64,000 nucleotides of DNA from Fredinandcohnia aciditolerans (GCA_003640645.1 QGHH01000016.1:43121-107120); one strand, 5' to 3'. Counted from the stretch's first letter, positions 24,818 to 35,848 are shown. A program made the numbers and translations. The notes: generated from the sequence alone by a model not told the origin.

Positions 24818-26251
24818 TTATAAGTAATCTAATGGATTTTTCAAAGCTCCATTAATATATAATTCGAAATGTAGGTGCGTTCCTGTTGAGTTACCAGTTG
24901 AACCCATCACACCAATTTGTTGGCCCTTCGTTACGGTTTGTCCAACACGAACATTAAGGGATGACATATGAGCATAAATGGTTTTCATGCCATTGTTATG
25001 GTTAATCGTAATTTTATTCCCAAAGCCGCCAGAATATCCAGCCTCTACAACTGTCCCATTGTCAGCTGCTTTAATCGTATAATTACTTGGTCTTGCAATA
25101 TCAATACCTTTATGGAGTTGTCCCCATCTATATCCAACATGACTGGAGATATAACCGCCAACTGCTGGCCATGCTAACTGACCTGATCCCCTTGAAGGAA
25201 CAACCTTCGTCCCTTTTTCAATTACCTCTGTTACAGGCTCTTTTGTGATGGTTTCATTAAGTTTCTTTGTTTCAGCATTCACGCCATTAACCATTTTATA
25301 TTCATAGTGAACAGTCTTTTCACCTTCTTGACCTTCTTGAGTGACTTTTCTGTCCCCTTTGTACATATTTGAGTTTTCGTTAACCTTCGTTTCAAAATTA
25401 ATCGTTTCTTTTTTATTTTGCTCCATCTTTACCACAACTGTTAAAAAGGGCTTATATGCTGTTACGTTTAATTCTTGTCCGATTTTTATAAGTGTATCCT
25501 TAGTAATTCCAGGGTTTAATGCTAATAAATCCGCTGTCTTTAAGTCATGGTCTACCGCAATAGAACCTAGTACATCCCCTTCTTTAACTTGGTACTTTTT
25601 CTCTTCTAATGTACCCTTTTGAAGCAATGTGACGGTATCAGCAGGATTATGAATTTGTTCTGGTGAAATTTTTTCATCTGAAACTGAAACCTTTTCCATA
25701 AATGAAACGTCTAATAAACGAGATTGTCCTTCAGCTAATGCAGGCAAAGGTTGTTCAGATTTTTCTCTCGCCTCAAGCTCTTGCAATTGCTCTTCTTTTA
25801 CATATTGTAACTTTAATTGTTTCAGAGCTTCATTCGCTTCTTCTTCATTTTTTAGATAGGCAACTGGCTCTCCATCAATCGTAATTGCTTTAGCTTGTGC
25901 TGCAATTTCAATCTCTGATTCTAGCACTTTCACAGTATTTTCATTATTGAAGGTAGGTAGAAAAACCTGTTCTTCAATAATTGAAACATTATCGGCTACC
26001 AAAGAAAGCTCTTTATATTGATCTTGTAAGGAATCTACTTTTTGTTCGACTACCTTTTCTACTACATTCTTGGAATCAACTGTTCCAACTCTATTGCCAT
26101 CTATGTATACATGATACACTGTTTGTATTTTTGTATCAGCTGATGCTGATCCAAACACTAATGTTGAAAGCGCAACTGAGGTTATCGCAACTCGTTTTAA
26201 CAAAGTCATATATTTTCTTGGTGTTTTATTTGTATTATTTTGGTCTGACAC
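24818..26251 (-). CDS. Secreted M23-family peptidoglycan endopeptidase with LysM and G5 domains
   Basis: 477 aa from GTG 26251. The frame is open to 26365, but this GTG is the only start with a strong Shine-Dalgarno (GGGAGG, 7-8 bases away), and it gives a proper signal peptide (KRVAITSVALSTLVFGSASA, cleavage before DTK). Order: signal peptide, an alpha/beta linker region, LysM (about 250-300, VKEGDVLGSIAVDHDL), G5 (about 305-385) and a C-terminal M23 peptidase with zinc ligands in LHKGIDIA and GTHLHFEL. It should cut peptide cross-links in peptidoglycan. Its place directly upstream of walRK suggests a WalR-controlled hydrolase. Confidence 0.93.
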   Translation of the reverse strand: MSDQNNTNKTPRKYMTLLKRVAITSVALSTLVFGSASADTKIQTVYHVYIDGNRVGTVDSKNVVEKVVEQKVDSLQDQYKELSLVADNVSIIEEQVFLPTFNNENTVKVLESEIEIAAQAKAITIDGEPVAYLKNEEEANEALKQLKLQYVKEEQLQELEAREKSEQPLPALAEGQSRLLDVSFMEKVSVSDEKISPEQIHNPADTVTLLQKGTLEEKKYQVKEGDVLGSIAVDHDLKTADLLALNPGITKDTLIKIGQELNVTAYKPFLTVVVKMEQNKKETINFETKVNENSNMYKGDRKVTQEGQEGEKTVHYEYKMVNGVNAETKKLNETITKEPVTEVIEKGTKVVPSRGSGQLAWPAVGGYISSHVGYRWGQLHKGIDIARPSNYTIKAADNGTVVEAGYSGGFGNKITINHNNGMKTIYAHMSSLNVRVGQTVTKGQQIGVMGSTGNSTGTHLHFELYINGALKNPLDYL

Positions 26252-26431
26252 GTTCTTTCCTCCCTGAACAAAGGTTGCTTGTCCGAAATTATCGTTCATC
26301 TCACCTTGTGAGTTGAAAAGCGTTGTCTTACAAAATACGCCAAGACGTATTCTATCGTTCGACAATTCTCTCTATTTTACACTTTATTAATTTACCATAG
26401 AATTTGAAAAAAAGTATAATAGTTTCCAATA

Positions 26432-26448
26432 TGTAATATAATTGTAGT
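26432..26448. promoter_or_regulatory. Near-consensus WalR box upstream of the M23 gene
   Basis: TGTAAT-ATAAT-TGTAGT matches TGTWAH-N5-TGTWAH at 11 of 12 positions. It lies about 180 bases upstream of the peptidase start but reads on the opposite strand to the gene, so an activating role is uncertain. Confidence 0.35.
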
Positions 26449-26689
26449 ATTACTGACAAATTTTTACACAGAAAACTGTAGAATTTTGACATTGAAATGA
26501 GCCTTTTTTCCCTTTAAACCGTGGATTTTTTTAAGATTTATGTCGTTTTTGCACGACGAAAGACTCCTTATCAAAATATGACATAGTGAGATTGTCATGG
26601 GAAAGGAGATAAGAGTTTATATGCCTTCAGTGGGAATGGGGTTGATTTAAAATAAAGGCTGTTTTCGCAAACTTTGTTGTTTTTATCAA

Positions 26690-26880
26690 TGATTTCCGCT
26701 TCAGGTGGACGCTTTCGGCGGGCGTGGCTTGAGCCTCCTCGTCGCTGTCGCTTCTGCGGGGTCCCAAGTCTCTCGCCTTTCCCGCTGGACTTTGAATTTG
26801 CTTCTTTGAAATAACCCACGCACGAAGAAAATGTGAATACATTTTCGAGGAGTCGCCACCTTCCGCTCCAATCTACTAGG
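26690..26880. repeat. Dispersed intergenic repeat, second family
   Basis: A GC-rich block (TCCGCTTCAGGTGGACGCTT through GGCGTGGCTTGAGCCTCCTC to CACCTTCCGCTCCAATC) of a type I recognise as a common Bacillaceae intergenic repeat. It is broken near 26820-26852 by a CACGAAGAAAATG...CATTTTCGAGG palindrome that is also present in the 18776-19083 element. It lies in the 717-base gap between the M23 gene and purA. ORFs inside it in three frames are artefacts. Confidence 0.65.
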
Positions 26881-26930
26881 TTTACACATTATATCTAAAA
26901 ACAACAAATTTATAGAAAAGAGCCAAAATA

Positions 26931-26962
26931 AAAAAACATAGCTGTTTCCAACTATGTTTTTC
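26931..26962 (-). terminator. Terminator of purA
   Basis: Minus-strand AAAACATAGTTG / CAGCTATGTTTT stem with a GAAA-type loop and a T-run, directly after the purA stop. Confidence 0.85.
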
Positions 26963-26968
26963 AAGTTA

Positions 26969-28273
<1,305 letters not shown>

Positions 28274-28337
28274 TTAATATAAAGATATTGTTCATTTCCA
28301 GTCAATATTTTATCAGTTTTCTTTTCCTATTACAATA

Positions 28338-28382
28338 AAAATACGAACATTGCATATATACAAATATTGAACATTCGTGTTT
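28338..28382 (-). promoter_or_regulatory. PurR operator (inverted PurBoxes) upstream of purA
   Basis: AAATACGAACATT (28339-28351) and the inverted partner ACACGAATGTTCAA (complement of about 28368-28381), each close to AWWWCCGAACWWT, separated by about 16 bases. This is the arrangement of PurR-regulated promoters. The inference is repression of purA by PurR when PRPP is low. Confidence 0.65.
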
Positions 28383-28422
28383 ATTATTTCATTTTATCTC
28401 CAATAATATGTAAGAAAATCAA

Positions 28423-28459
28423 AAAAAGACGTATCATCAATTGATACGTCTTTTTTCTG
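28423..28459 (-). terminator. Terminator of the replicative helicase gene
   Basis: AAAAAAAGACGTATC / GATACGTCTTTTTT, a perfect stem with flanking A and T runs, so it could work in both directions. Confidence 0.9.
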
Positions 28460-28485
28460 TACTCTGGTACGTTTTAACAATTTTC

Positions 28486-29850
28486 CTACGCACCTGGTGG
28501 CATATTTGCATCATCAAACCTTCGTTCCAGATTTACGAATTTATTATATTCTTTAACGAATGCCAACGAAACTGTTCCAACCGGGCCGTTACGTTGTTTA
28601 GCAATAATGATCTCAATAATATTCTTATTCTCTGACTCTTTATCATAGTAATCATCACGGTATAAGAACGCAACAATATCGGCATCCTGCTCGATACTCC
28701 CTGATTCACGAATATCAGACATCATTGGACGCTTGTCCTGTCTTTGCTCTACCCCACGGGATAACTGTGATAAGGCAATAACAGGAACCTTTAATTCACG
28801 GGCTAAGGCTTTTAAAGAACGCGAGATTTCAGATACCTCTTGCTGGCGGTTTTCGCCGCTTCTTCCATTACCTTGGATCAACTGCAGGTAATCGATAAGA
28901 ATCATCCCTAATCCACTTTCCTGCTTAAGTCTGCGGCATTTTGAACGAATATCATTCACACGAATACCAGGGGTATCATCAATATAAATTCCCGAGTTGG
29001 ATAAGCTTCCCATTGCCATGGTTAGCTTACTCCAATCTTCCGGTGTTAGGGAACCTGTACGTAGATTTTGTGCATTAATGTTACCCTCTGCGCAAAGCAT
29101 CCTCATTACAAGCTGCTCTGCACCCATCTCTAGACTAAAGATAGCGACATTTTCATCAGTCTTAGTTGCTACGTTTTGCGCAATATTAAGAGCAAATGCT
29201 GTCTTACCAACAGATGGACGGGCTGCTACGATTATTAAATCGTTTCGCTGGAATCCGGCTGTCATCTTGTCCAGCTCTGTAAATCCAGTAGGAATACCGG
29301 TAATATCTCCAACACGATTATGAAGAGTTTCAATATTATCATAAGTCTGAACGAGAACGTCCTTAATATTTTGGAAAGCACCCGCATTTTTACGGTTCGC
29401 GACTTCCATTATATTTTTTTCGGCCTCACCTAAAAGTGCATCGACCTCGTCTTCTCGGGAATAGCCATCCGTAGCAATCGTTGTTGCTGTTCGAATCAAT
29501 CGGCGGAGTATTGACTTTTCTTCAATTATCTTCGCGTAGTATTCAATATTCCCGGCTGTTGGTACGGAACTCGCCAACTCACTTAAGTACGAAACACCAC
29601 CTATTTCATCTAAAATTTTCGCATCCGCTAACTCGGAAGTAACCGTTACTAAGTCAACTGGTTCACCTTTATCTGAGAGACCCAGCATCGCGTCAAAAAT
29701 CTTCTGGTGTGCTGTCCGATAAAAGTCTTCTGGAATCAACACTTCTGAAGCAAGAGTTAATGAGCTTGGTTCTAGAAAAATAGCACCTAAAACAGCTTGC
29801 TCAGCCTCTATATTTTGCGGAGGAATACGATCAGCAAAAATGTCACTCAA
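28486..29850 (-). CDS. dnaB: Replicative DNA helicase (DnaB family; named dnaC in B. subtilis)
   Basis: 454 aa. N-terminal helical domain (about residues 10-110, IPPQNIEAEQAVLGA), linker helix, and a RecA-like motor with Walker A AARPSVGKTAFALN, Walker B GMILIDYLQLIQG, and an arginine-finger region (DADIVAFLYRDDYY). It forms the hexamer that unwinds the fork and is loaded at oriC with DnaA, DnaI and others. It lies between rplI and purA as in B. subtilis, with terminators on both sides. Confidence 0.97.
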   Translation of the reverse strand: MSDIFADRIPPQNIEAEQAVLGAIFLEPSSLTLASEVLIPEDFYRTAHQKIFDAMLGLSDKGEPVDLVTVTSELADAKILDEIGGVSYLSELASSVPTAGNIEYYAKIIEEKSILRRLIRTATTIATDGYSREDEVDALLGEAEKNIMEVANRKNAGAFQNIKDVLVQTYDNIETLHNRVGDITGIPTGFTELDKMTAGFQRNDLIIVAARPSVGKTAFALNIAQNVATKTDENVAIFSLEMGAEQLVMRMLCAEGNINAQNLRTGSLTPEDWSKLTMAMGSLSNSGIYIDDTPGIRVNDIRSKCRRLKQESGLGMILIDYLQLIQGNGRSGENRQQEVSEISRSLKALARELKVPVIALSQLSRGVEQRQDKRPMMSDIRESGSIEQDADIVAFLYRDDYYDKESENKNIIEIIIAKQRNGPVGTVSLAFVKEYNKFVNLERRFDDANMPPGA

Positions 29851-29948
29851 CTATTCTCCACTCCCTTTACATAACTTTTTTATGTCTATCTATCTATTAT
29901 ACTTCTCTTTTATTTAATTCCAATGGAAAAGCTTTGTTAACATCCTGT

Positions 29949-29990
29949 AAATAAAAAATGTGATCTTGTATGTAACAAAACCACATTCTT
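29949..29990 (-). terminator. Terminator of the yybS-gdpP-rplI operon
   Basis: Minus-strand AATGTG / CACATTTTTT with a long partially paired loop. It lies between rplI and the helicase gene. Confidence 0.6.
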
Positions 29991-30027
29991 CATTCTATCT
30001 GTTTTCCCTATTTAGTTTCAATGGAAA

Positions 30028-30474
30028 TTACTGTTCTTTGACATGTACCTTAACTGTTGCTGTTACTTCTTGATGCAATTTTACAGAAACATTGGTATAA
30101 CCTAATGCTCTAATTCCATCAGGAAGGTCAAATTTACGCTTATCGATTTTAATACCATGTTTTTTCGCGAGCTCATCTGCAATTTGCTTACTTGTTACAG
30201 AGCCAAATAAACGACCACCCTCACCCGCTTTTGCTTGAAGCTCAACGGTTAATGCTTCAATTTTTTCCTTTAGCTGTTTTGACTGGGCAAGTTCCTCAGC
30301 TGCTTCTTTTGATTCTTTATTTTTCTTAGCTTCTAATGATTTCATATTCGCTGGTGTCGCCTCAATCGCAAGATTTTGCTTGAACAGGAAATTGTGAGCA
30401 TATCCATCAGATACATTCTTCACTTCCCCTTTTTTCCCTTTACCTTTTACATCCTTTAAGAAAATAACCTTCAT
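30028..30474 (-). CDS. rplI: 50S ribosomal protein L9
   Basis: 148 aa. The N-terminal RNA-binding domain is diagnostic ([19 protein letters not shown], then GYAHNFLF), joined by the long lysine-rich helix typical of L9 to a C-terminal domain ([16 protein letters not shown]). It binds 23S rRNA domain V and extends from the ribosome. ATG overlaps the gdpP stop by 4 bases. Confidence 0.98.
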   Translation of the reverse strand: MKVIFLKDVKGKGKKGEVKNVSDGYAHNFLFKQNLAIEATPANMKSLEAKKNKESKEAAEELAQSKQLKEKIEALTVELQAKAGEGGRLFGSVTSKQIADELAKKHGIKIDKRKFDLPDGIRALGYTNVSVKLHQEVTATVKVHVKEQ

Positions 30475-32444
30475 TTCTTGGTTCCTCCCTCTAAATACTC
30501 ATCTATTACTAATAGTAGCTGTTCTTCTGCTTCTTCTATTGTTGTATCTTCTATCTGTGTTGCAGCATTTGTAAGATGGCCGCCACCGCCTAAACTTTCC
30601 ATAATCAGTTGCACATTGACGTCACCCAATGAACGTGCACTGATTCCCACTCTTAAGTCATGTCGGACGGAAATAACGAATGAGGCAACGACATCATTCA
30701 TTGTCAGTAATGTATCAGCGGCTTGTGCAATCATCACTTGGTCATAGGTCTCATTTTGTTTTCCTTTTGCAATCGCAATTCCTTTTTTATAAATAAATGC
30801 TGACTCAATTAATCTCGATCGCTTTTTAAAATGGTCCATATTTTCTTTAAGGAATTTCTGAACAAGAATGGTATCTGCTCCTTGTGCACGAAGATAGGAA
30901 GCTGCATCAAATGTTCTTGAACCCGTGCGAAGCGTAAAACTCTTTGTATCAACAATGATCCCAGCTAGTAAAGCTGTCGCCTCAAGCATATTAATTTTTT
31001 TCTTCTTAGGTTGATATTCAAGAAGTTCCGTCACCAACTCGGCTGTCGATGAGGCATATGGTTCCATATAGACGAGTAATGGTGATTGAATAAATTCCTC
31101 GCCACGGCGATGATGATCAATAACAACCACTTTATCGATTTTCGATACCAGCTTTTCCTCGATTACAAGTGATGGTTTATGGGTATCTACTACAACAAGC
31201 AGTGTGTCGTTTGAAGCAATTTCAAGTGCCTGCTCTGGCGTAATAAAATATGACCATAATTCCGTATTTTCCTTTACTTCTTCAAGTAAACGCCCAACAC
31301 CTGAATCAATTTCATTCGGATTTAATACAATATATCCTTCTTTATGATTCATTTGTGCTACTTTCAATATCCCAATGGAAGCACCTACAGCATCCATATC
31401 AGGGTATTTATGGCCCATGATGATGACTTTATCGCTATCCGAGACAATTTCCTTTAGAGCATGTGAAATAACACGTGCGCGGACTCTAGTGCGTTTCTCC
31501 ATTGGATTTGTTTTGCCCCCATAGAACTTAACCTTACCGTTTGGAAGCTTAATCGCAACTTGGTCACCACCACGTCCCAGTGCAAGGTCCAAGCTGGATT
31601 GTGCTGAAACTCCTAGCTCAGGAAGGGTTGGGACTCCTATTCCAATTCCTATACTTAGAGTTAGTGCTACGCTATCCCTTGCTGTATTTTCCCTAACATC
31701 GTCCAGAATCGTAAACTTTGTTTTTTCAAGATTGGATAATATTTCTTCATTTAATACTGCAATGAAACGCTCAGATGAGGTTCGCTTTAAAAACACACCA
31801 TGTTCATTTGCCCATTCATTAAGGATTGACGTAACCTGACTATTTAAAGAACTCTTCCGTTGGTCATCCATTCCTTGAGTAACTTCATCATAGTTGTCTA
31901 AAAAGATGATTCCTAGCACTGTACGCTCAGCTTCGTACAATTGCACAATTTCCATTTGTTCAGTGACATCGAAGAAATAAAGTAATCGTTCTTCCCTCTT
32001 AATGATTACCTTGAATTTCTGCTCATTTAATGTAATTGTCTCACTCTCGACCTCTTGCTGAATTAAAGGAACAATTAATTCCTCAACATCATATAGTGAT
32101 CTCCCTACTAACGTATCTGCGTCAAGGCAATTTGATAAGTAAGCATTGGCCCATTCAACTTGAAACTCATCATTATATAGCAAAATCCCAATCGGCATTT
32201 CCATTAACGCTTCTTCGCCAACCTTCTTTAAGCGATAGGATAGGGTTGAGATATAATGTTCCATTTCTTTTTTTAGAAGTGAGTTTGCTTTGTACAAATA
32301 GTACGTAATTAATCCAAGGAGCAGAAAACTTGCTAACCCAATCACCCACTGAAAATAAACGAGAATTGCACTAAAAATACTTGTGATAACAAGTAATGCA
32401 TATAAGGGATAGCGAAACAACTTTCTTTTGTAAAAGTCTGGCAT
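30471..32444 (-). CDS. gdpP: Cyclic-di-AMP phosphodiesterase GdpP (YybT)
   Basis: 657 aa: two membrane helices (about residues 10-50), a PAS domain about 80-150 (heme-binding in B. subtilis), a degenerate GGDEF about 170-310 (its signature site reads SSERF), and a DHH/DHHA1 phosphodiesterase about 330-655 with [32 protein letters not shown] and [10 protein letters not shown]. It hydrolyses c-di-AMP to pApA, linking potassium, osmotic and cell-wall balance. Second gene of yybS-gdpP-rplI. Confidence 0.97.
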   Translation of the reverse strand: MPDFYKRKLFRYPLYALLVITSIFSAILVYFQWVIGLASFLLLGLITYYLYKANSLLKKEMEHYISTLSYRLKKVGEEALMEMPIGILLYNDEFQVEWANAYLSNCLDADTLVGRSLYDVEELIVPLIQQEVESETITLNEQKFKVIIKREERLLYFFDVTEQMEIVQLYEAERTVLGIIFLDNYDEVTQGMDDQRKSSLNSQVTSILNEWANEHGVFLKRTSSERFIAVLNEEILSNLEKTKFTILDDVRENTARDSVALTLSIGIGIGVPTLPELGVSAQSSLDLALGRGGDQVAIKLPNGKVKFYGGKTNPMEKRTRVRARVISHALKEIVSDSDKVIIMGHKYPDMDAVGASIGILKVAQMNHKEGYIVLNPNEIDSGVGRLLEEVKENTELWSYFITPEQALEIASNDTLLVVVDTHKPSLVIEEKLVSKIDKVVVIDHHRRGEEFIQSPLLVYMEPYASSTAELVTELLEYQPKKKKINMLEATALLAGIIVDTKSFTLRTGSRTFDAASYLRAQGADTILVQKFLKENMDHFKKRSRLIESAFIYKKGIAIAKGKQNETYDQVMIAQAADTLLTMNDVVASFVISVRHDLRVGISARSLGDVNVQLIMESLGGGGHLTNAATQIEDTTIEEAEEQLLLVIDEYLEGGTKK

Positions 32445-32471
32445 GTAATTTTCAGCTCCTAAAGCTTTGTT

Positions 32472-33401
32472 TTACTTCTTTTTACTAATTCGATTTCGCA
32501 GTTGGAATCCTAAGTCAATTATACCTAAGATTCGAATAATATAAAGGAGAATTGGTGTTAAGATCGTTAGAACAATCGGTACGACCTTTGGAATTCTTTT
32601 TTGATAACAGTAATAATAAATAAATGACAGGCCTTGAATGACCATTAGCAACTGCATAATAAAAAAGAAATTTAAAAAGGCAGTATATCCAAATGTACCC
32701 TTTTCCATCTCAACAAAGCTCAAAAGTAAAATCAATAAGTAATACCATAAGACACTCTTTGGAAAATGAATCTCACGAAATGGCGGGAAAGGATTTATTT
32801 TTACCCGAAGCCTTACCAGAATAGGTTTAATGGCCACAACCGTTATAAAAGCCAAAAACATCGCAAGAAAAACAAACATACTTGGAATCATGTATTGCAT
32901 CATTTCAACTGACTCTTCTAGCTGTTTAATAGCTTCTGTATTGATTTCTCCCCCTGTTGCCCTCATTATACTCTCAGCCATGGCAAAAGATTCTTGTGTG
33001 CTTTCTTTAAGCACTTCAGTTACATTCACTTGTAAAACGAGGTTAACCGTGACAAACATCAGCACAATCGAAAACAAGTAGGACAAGCATGCGCCTAAGA
33101 AAAGTTCGATTCCACTTCTTCCCCTGTTGATCATTTCACCTAATAAAATCCCTGTAACACCAAACATTATCGTAAGTATAATCCCCATTACAGAACCTAA
33201 TAGTCCAGAGAGGAAAAAAGCGATGAGTAAAAACAACAATGACTGCTTTACTTTATACTTCACTGTAAACAGAATAAATGGAATGGGCAAAAGGAATGAA
33301 AGTACCGTTCCAAGTAGCGGGAGATATAGACTGACAAGTAACAGTACACTGTATACTGCTAAAAGCATGGCACCTTCTGTTAATAATTTTGTATTTTTCA
33401 C
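32472..33401 (-). CDS. yybS: YybS family membrane protein (DUF2232)
   Basis: 309 aa with about eight hydrophobic segments, beginning with LLTEGAMLLAVYSVLLLVSL and including a long central helix-loop region (about 125-170). DUF2232/YybS proteins resemble S components of energy-coupling transporters but have no proven substrate. It lies 27 bases upstream of gdpP, a conserved pair in Bacillus. The first 19 residues are like other ECF-type starts. Confidence 0.9.
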   Translation of the reverse strand: MKNTKLLTEGAMLLAVYSVLLLVSLYLPLLGTVLSFLLPIPFILFTVKYKVKQSLLFLLIAFFLSGLLGSVMGIILTIMFGVTGILLGEMINRGRSGIELFLGACLSYLFSIVLMFVTVNLVLQVNVTEVLKESTQESFAMAESIMRATGGEINTEAIKQLEESVEMMQYMIPSMFVFLAMFLAFITVVAIKPILVRLRVKINPFPPFREIHFPKSVLWYYLLILLLSFVEMEKGTFGYTAFLNFFFIMQLLMVIQGLSFIYYYCYQKRIPKVVPIVLTILTPILLYIIRILGIIDLGFQLRNRISKKK

Positions 33402-33641
33402 CTTTTCACCTCAACTTATTTGCAACACACCTTCTGATAGAAAAGTCCCTCGCGCTTAGACCCCTCAAGTAGATGGCGTATGGAACTTGACATCAAAAAA
33501 AGCGCCTGTTTTATAACCACTTTCTATTTTAAAGATTTACTAGGAAGTCTTCAACTTTTGGACTTCCAATGGATATGTTGACTTCGGCTTTGACATAGAA
33601 CATGGCAGTCTTTAGTTGAAATTCCACTGTGACGAAACTTT

Positions 33642-33670
33642 TTGTTTTACTTTTCCCTAATTTCTATTAT
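33642..33670 (+). promoter_or_regulatory. Sigma-A promoter of thiT
   Basis: TTGTTT (33642-33647), 17-base spacer, TATTAT (33665-33670), placing the start just before the TPP riboswitch. The rest of 33402-33641 shows no gene. Confidence 0.6.
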
Positions 33671-33695
33671 GATAGTAATTAATTAATAAACGTAA

Positions 33696-33780
33696 CCACA
33701 AGGGGAGCAATTTGCTGAGAGTGAACGTTAAAAGTTCAGACCCTTCGAACCTGTTAGTTAATGCTAGCGTAGGAATGTGG
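33696..33780 (+). ncRNA. TPP riboswitch (THI element)
   Basis: The signature blocks are present in order: AGGGGAGC, GCTGAGAGTG, GACCCTTCGAACCTG, and AATGCTAGCGTAGG. The closing P1 stem is CCACA (33696-33700) with TGTGG (33776-33780). It binds thiamine pyrophosphate and controls the downstream thiamine transporter. No terminator is evident after it, so control of translation is likely. Confidence 0.96.
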
Positions 33781-33864
33781 AAATTATGAGAACTTATCCT
33801 TTTATTAAAGTTGTTCTCCTTTGGGGTGCGTTTTGTTCATTACACACTTCAAGGGGGTTTTTTT

Positions 33865-34446
33865 ATGAGAAATACTAGGTTACAGTCCATGATTGAAGCG
33901 GCGATTTTTGCCGTATTAGCGCTAGCACTAGACATGTTTGTGCCATCAATAAAAATTGGTCCTTCCATCTCTATATCATTCGCAATGATTCCTATATTTA
34001 TTGTCGCACTTCGATGGGGACTTAAAATTGGGTTCCTTTCCGGATTTTTATGGGGACTTCTGCAAGTGATTTTTGATCCCTGGATTATCCATCCAGTTCA
34101 AGGAGCCATCGATTATTTCTTAGCTTTTTCTTTCATTGGGTTTGCTGGTTTATTTAAAAATGGCGTTCAAGAAAGCTTACGAACTGGTAACAAAGGTAAA
34201 TCATTAGCTTTAATCATTAGTGCCATTTTCATTGGAAGCCTAGCTCGCTACTTCTGGCATTTCGTATCAGGTTTTGTATTCTTCGCTGAACAACTAAAAG
34301 GCTTTGAAGCAGTATGGTTTTCTCTTACAGCTAACGGTATCACTTTTTTAGGTGCATTCATCTTCTGTTCCATTATCATGACCTTATTGATTCTCTCTTC
34401 ACCTCGTTTCTTCGTACTCAAACAGGAAGTACAGAAACGATTCTAA
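33865..34446 (+). CDS. thiT: Thiamine ECF transporter S component ThiT (YuaJ)
   Basis: 193 aa from ATG 33865, which follows AAGGGGG; the open frame extends upstream to 33811 through the riboswitch leader and is not used. Six membrane helices, the S-component fold, with the thiamine-binding conserved stretch WGLLQVIFDPWIIHPVQ (aromatic-rich) and ARYFWHFVSG. It captures thiamine and works with the shared EcfAA'T module encoded elsewhere. It sits as a single plus-strand gene between yybS and rpsR. Confidence 0.96.
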   Translation: MRNTRLQSMIEAAIFAVLALALDMFVPSIKIGPSISISFAMIPIFIVALRWGLKIGFLSGFLWGLLQVIFDPWIIHPVQGAIDYFLAFSFIGFAGLFKNGVQESLRTGNKGKSLALIISAIFIGSLARYFWHFVSGFVFFAEQLKGFEAVWFSLTANGITFLGAFIFCSIIMTLLILSSPRFFVLKQEVQKRF

Positions 34447-34467
34447 TCGTTCCCTAAATAAACAACA

Positions 34468-34503
34468 AAAAAGCGATGACCGCATTAGGCGATCATCGCT
34501 TTA
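34468..34503. terminator. Bidirectional terminator between thiT and rpsR
   Basis: AAAAAAGCGATGACCGC / GGCGATCATCGCTTT stem with flanking A and T runs, between two convergent genes. Confidence 0.85.
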
Positions 34504-34508
34504 CTTTA

Positions 34509-34763
<255 letters not shown>

Positions 34764-34794
34764 TTATGTGTTGATTATATGATTGACTTACAAG

Positions 34795-35379
34795 TTAGAA
34801 TGGAAGATCGTCATCTGAAATATCGATAGGTTGTCCATCATTTGCAAATGGATCTTGGTCTACTCTTGTAGGTCCTTGGTTTTGATTTGGGTTCTGATTC
34901 TGTCCAAATGGAGAATAGCCGCCTTGGCCTTGGTTACCTTGGTTACCTTGGTTACCTTGGTTACCGCCAAAACCACCTTGATTGCCACCATAGCTGCCTT
35001 GATTACCGCCATAGCCACCGCCAAAGTTACCTCCACCGCTACGCTGTTGGTCATTTGCATTTCTTGGTTCAAGGAATTGAACACTTTCTGCTACAACCTC
35101 AGTAACATATACGCGTTTGCCATCCTGGCCTTCATAATTTCTTGTTTGAAGACGACCATCAACGCCTGCTAAGCTGCCCTTCTTCAAGAAGTTTGCAACA
35201 TTCTCAGCTGGTCGGCGCCATACAACGCAATTAATGAAGTCAGCTTCACGTTCACCTGACTGATTCGTAAATGCTCGATTCACTGCGAGCGTGAAGGTTG
35301 CTACCGCAACTCCACTTGGTGTATATCGTAATTCAGGGTCTTTTGTAAGTCTCCCTACAAGAACTACGCGATTCATCAT
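34795..35379 (-). CDS. ssbA: Single-stranded DNA-binding protein SsbA
   Basis: 194 aa. OB-fold 1-110 ([37 protein letters not shown]), then a Gly/Asn/Gln-rich disordered linker and the acidic C-terminal tip DISDDDLPF that recruits replication and repair proteins. ATG 35379 follows AGGAG. The linker contains four perfect tandem TTGGTTACC copies (34930-34965 on the plus strand) encoding GNQ repeats, so its length may vary between strains. Lies between rpsF and rpsR as usual. Confidence 0.97.
   Translation of the reverse strand: MMNRVVLVGRLTKDPELRYTPSGVAVATFTLAVNRAFTNQSGEREADFINCVVWRRPAENVANFLKKGSLAGVDGRLQTRNYEGQDGKRVYVTEVVAESVQFLEPRNANDQQRSGGGNFGGGYGGNQGSYGGNQGGFGGNQGNQGNQGNQGQGGYSPFGQNQNPNQNQGPTRVDQDPFANDGQPIDISDDDLPF
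34930..34965. repeat. Four 9-bp tandem repeats in the ssbA linker
   Basis: TTGGTTACC x4, perfect, in frame. It encodes a run of Gly-Asn-Gln triplets in the disordered linker. Confidence 0.95.
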
Positions 35380-35432
35380 CAGAACCATCTCCTAACAGGA
35401 TATTCAAACAGAGCCTATACTCTAATAAATTC

Positions 35433-35723
35433 TTATGCTTCTTCTTTAACAACGATATGACGGATAATGTCTTCGTTGATCTTCGCTAAACGATCGAATT
35501 CGTTAACTGCTTCAGCGTTTGACATTACGTTAAGAATCATGTAGTAACCATCGCGGAAATCATTGATTTCATATGCTAAACGGCGCTTACCCCATTCTTT
35601 TACGTTTGCAATCTCCGCACCATTGTCAGTTAAAACGCCATTAAAACGCTCAACTAAAGCCTTTTTCGCTTCATCATCAATGTTTGGACGGATGATATAC
35701 ATAACTTCGTATTTTCTCATCAC
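35433..35723 (-). CDS. rpsF: 30S ribosomal protein S6
   Basis: 96 aa. It begins [20 protein letters not shown], the typical S6 start, with [19 protein letters not shown] in the middle. It binds S18 and 16S rRNA. First gene of the operon. Its leader carries the S6:S18 regulatory RNA, so the S6-S18 complex probably represses its own translation. Confidence 0.98.
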   Translation of the reverse strand: MMRKYEVMYIIRPNIDDEAKKALVERFNGVLTDNGAEIANVKEWGKRRLAYEINDFRDGYYMILNVMSNAEAVNEFDRLAKINEDIIRHIVVKEEA

Positions 35724-35730
35724 GTTACAC

Positions 35731-35774
35731 CTCCTTTTGGACTAACGGCCCTTTTACCTAAAAAGGGCAAGGAG
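35731..35774 (-). ncRNA. S6:S18 ribosomal-protein leader RNA
   Basis: On the minus strand the mRNA folds as an outer stem CTCCTT / AAGGAG, which includes the rpsF Shine-Dalgarno, and an inner hairpin GCCCTTTT / AAAAGGGC followed by CGTTAGTCC. The conserved CCG next to the hairpin is the recognition feature of this RNA family. Binding of the S6:S18 complex would lock the ribosome site. Confidence 0.7.
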
Positions 35775-35802
35775 CAATTATTTCAATTACTCACAGAAAA
35801 AT

Positions 35803-35831
35803 ATTATAGCACATAAAAAAATCGTAGGCAA
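35803..35831 (-). promoter_or_regulatory. Promoter of rpsF-ssbA-rpsR
   Basis: Minus strand TTGCCT (35826-35831), 17-base spacer, TATAAT (35803-35808), just upstream of the S6:S18 leader. Confidence 0.7.
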
Positions 35832-35848
35832 GAACTGTTTCAACAACG

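Noticed and set aside
26595-26964. Three overlapping minus-strand ORFs of 71-87 codons
   Set aside because: They lie in a dispersed GC-rich repeat and the purA terminator, overlap each other in different frames, and have no ribosome site.
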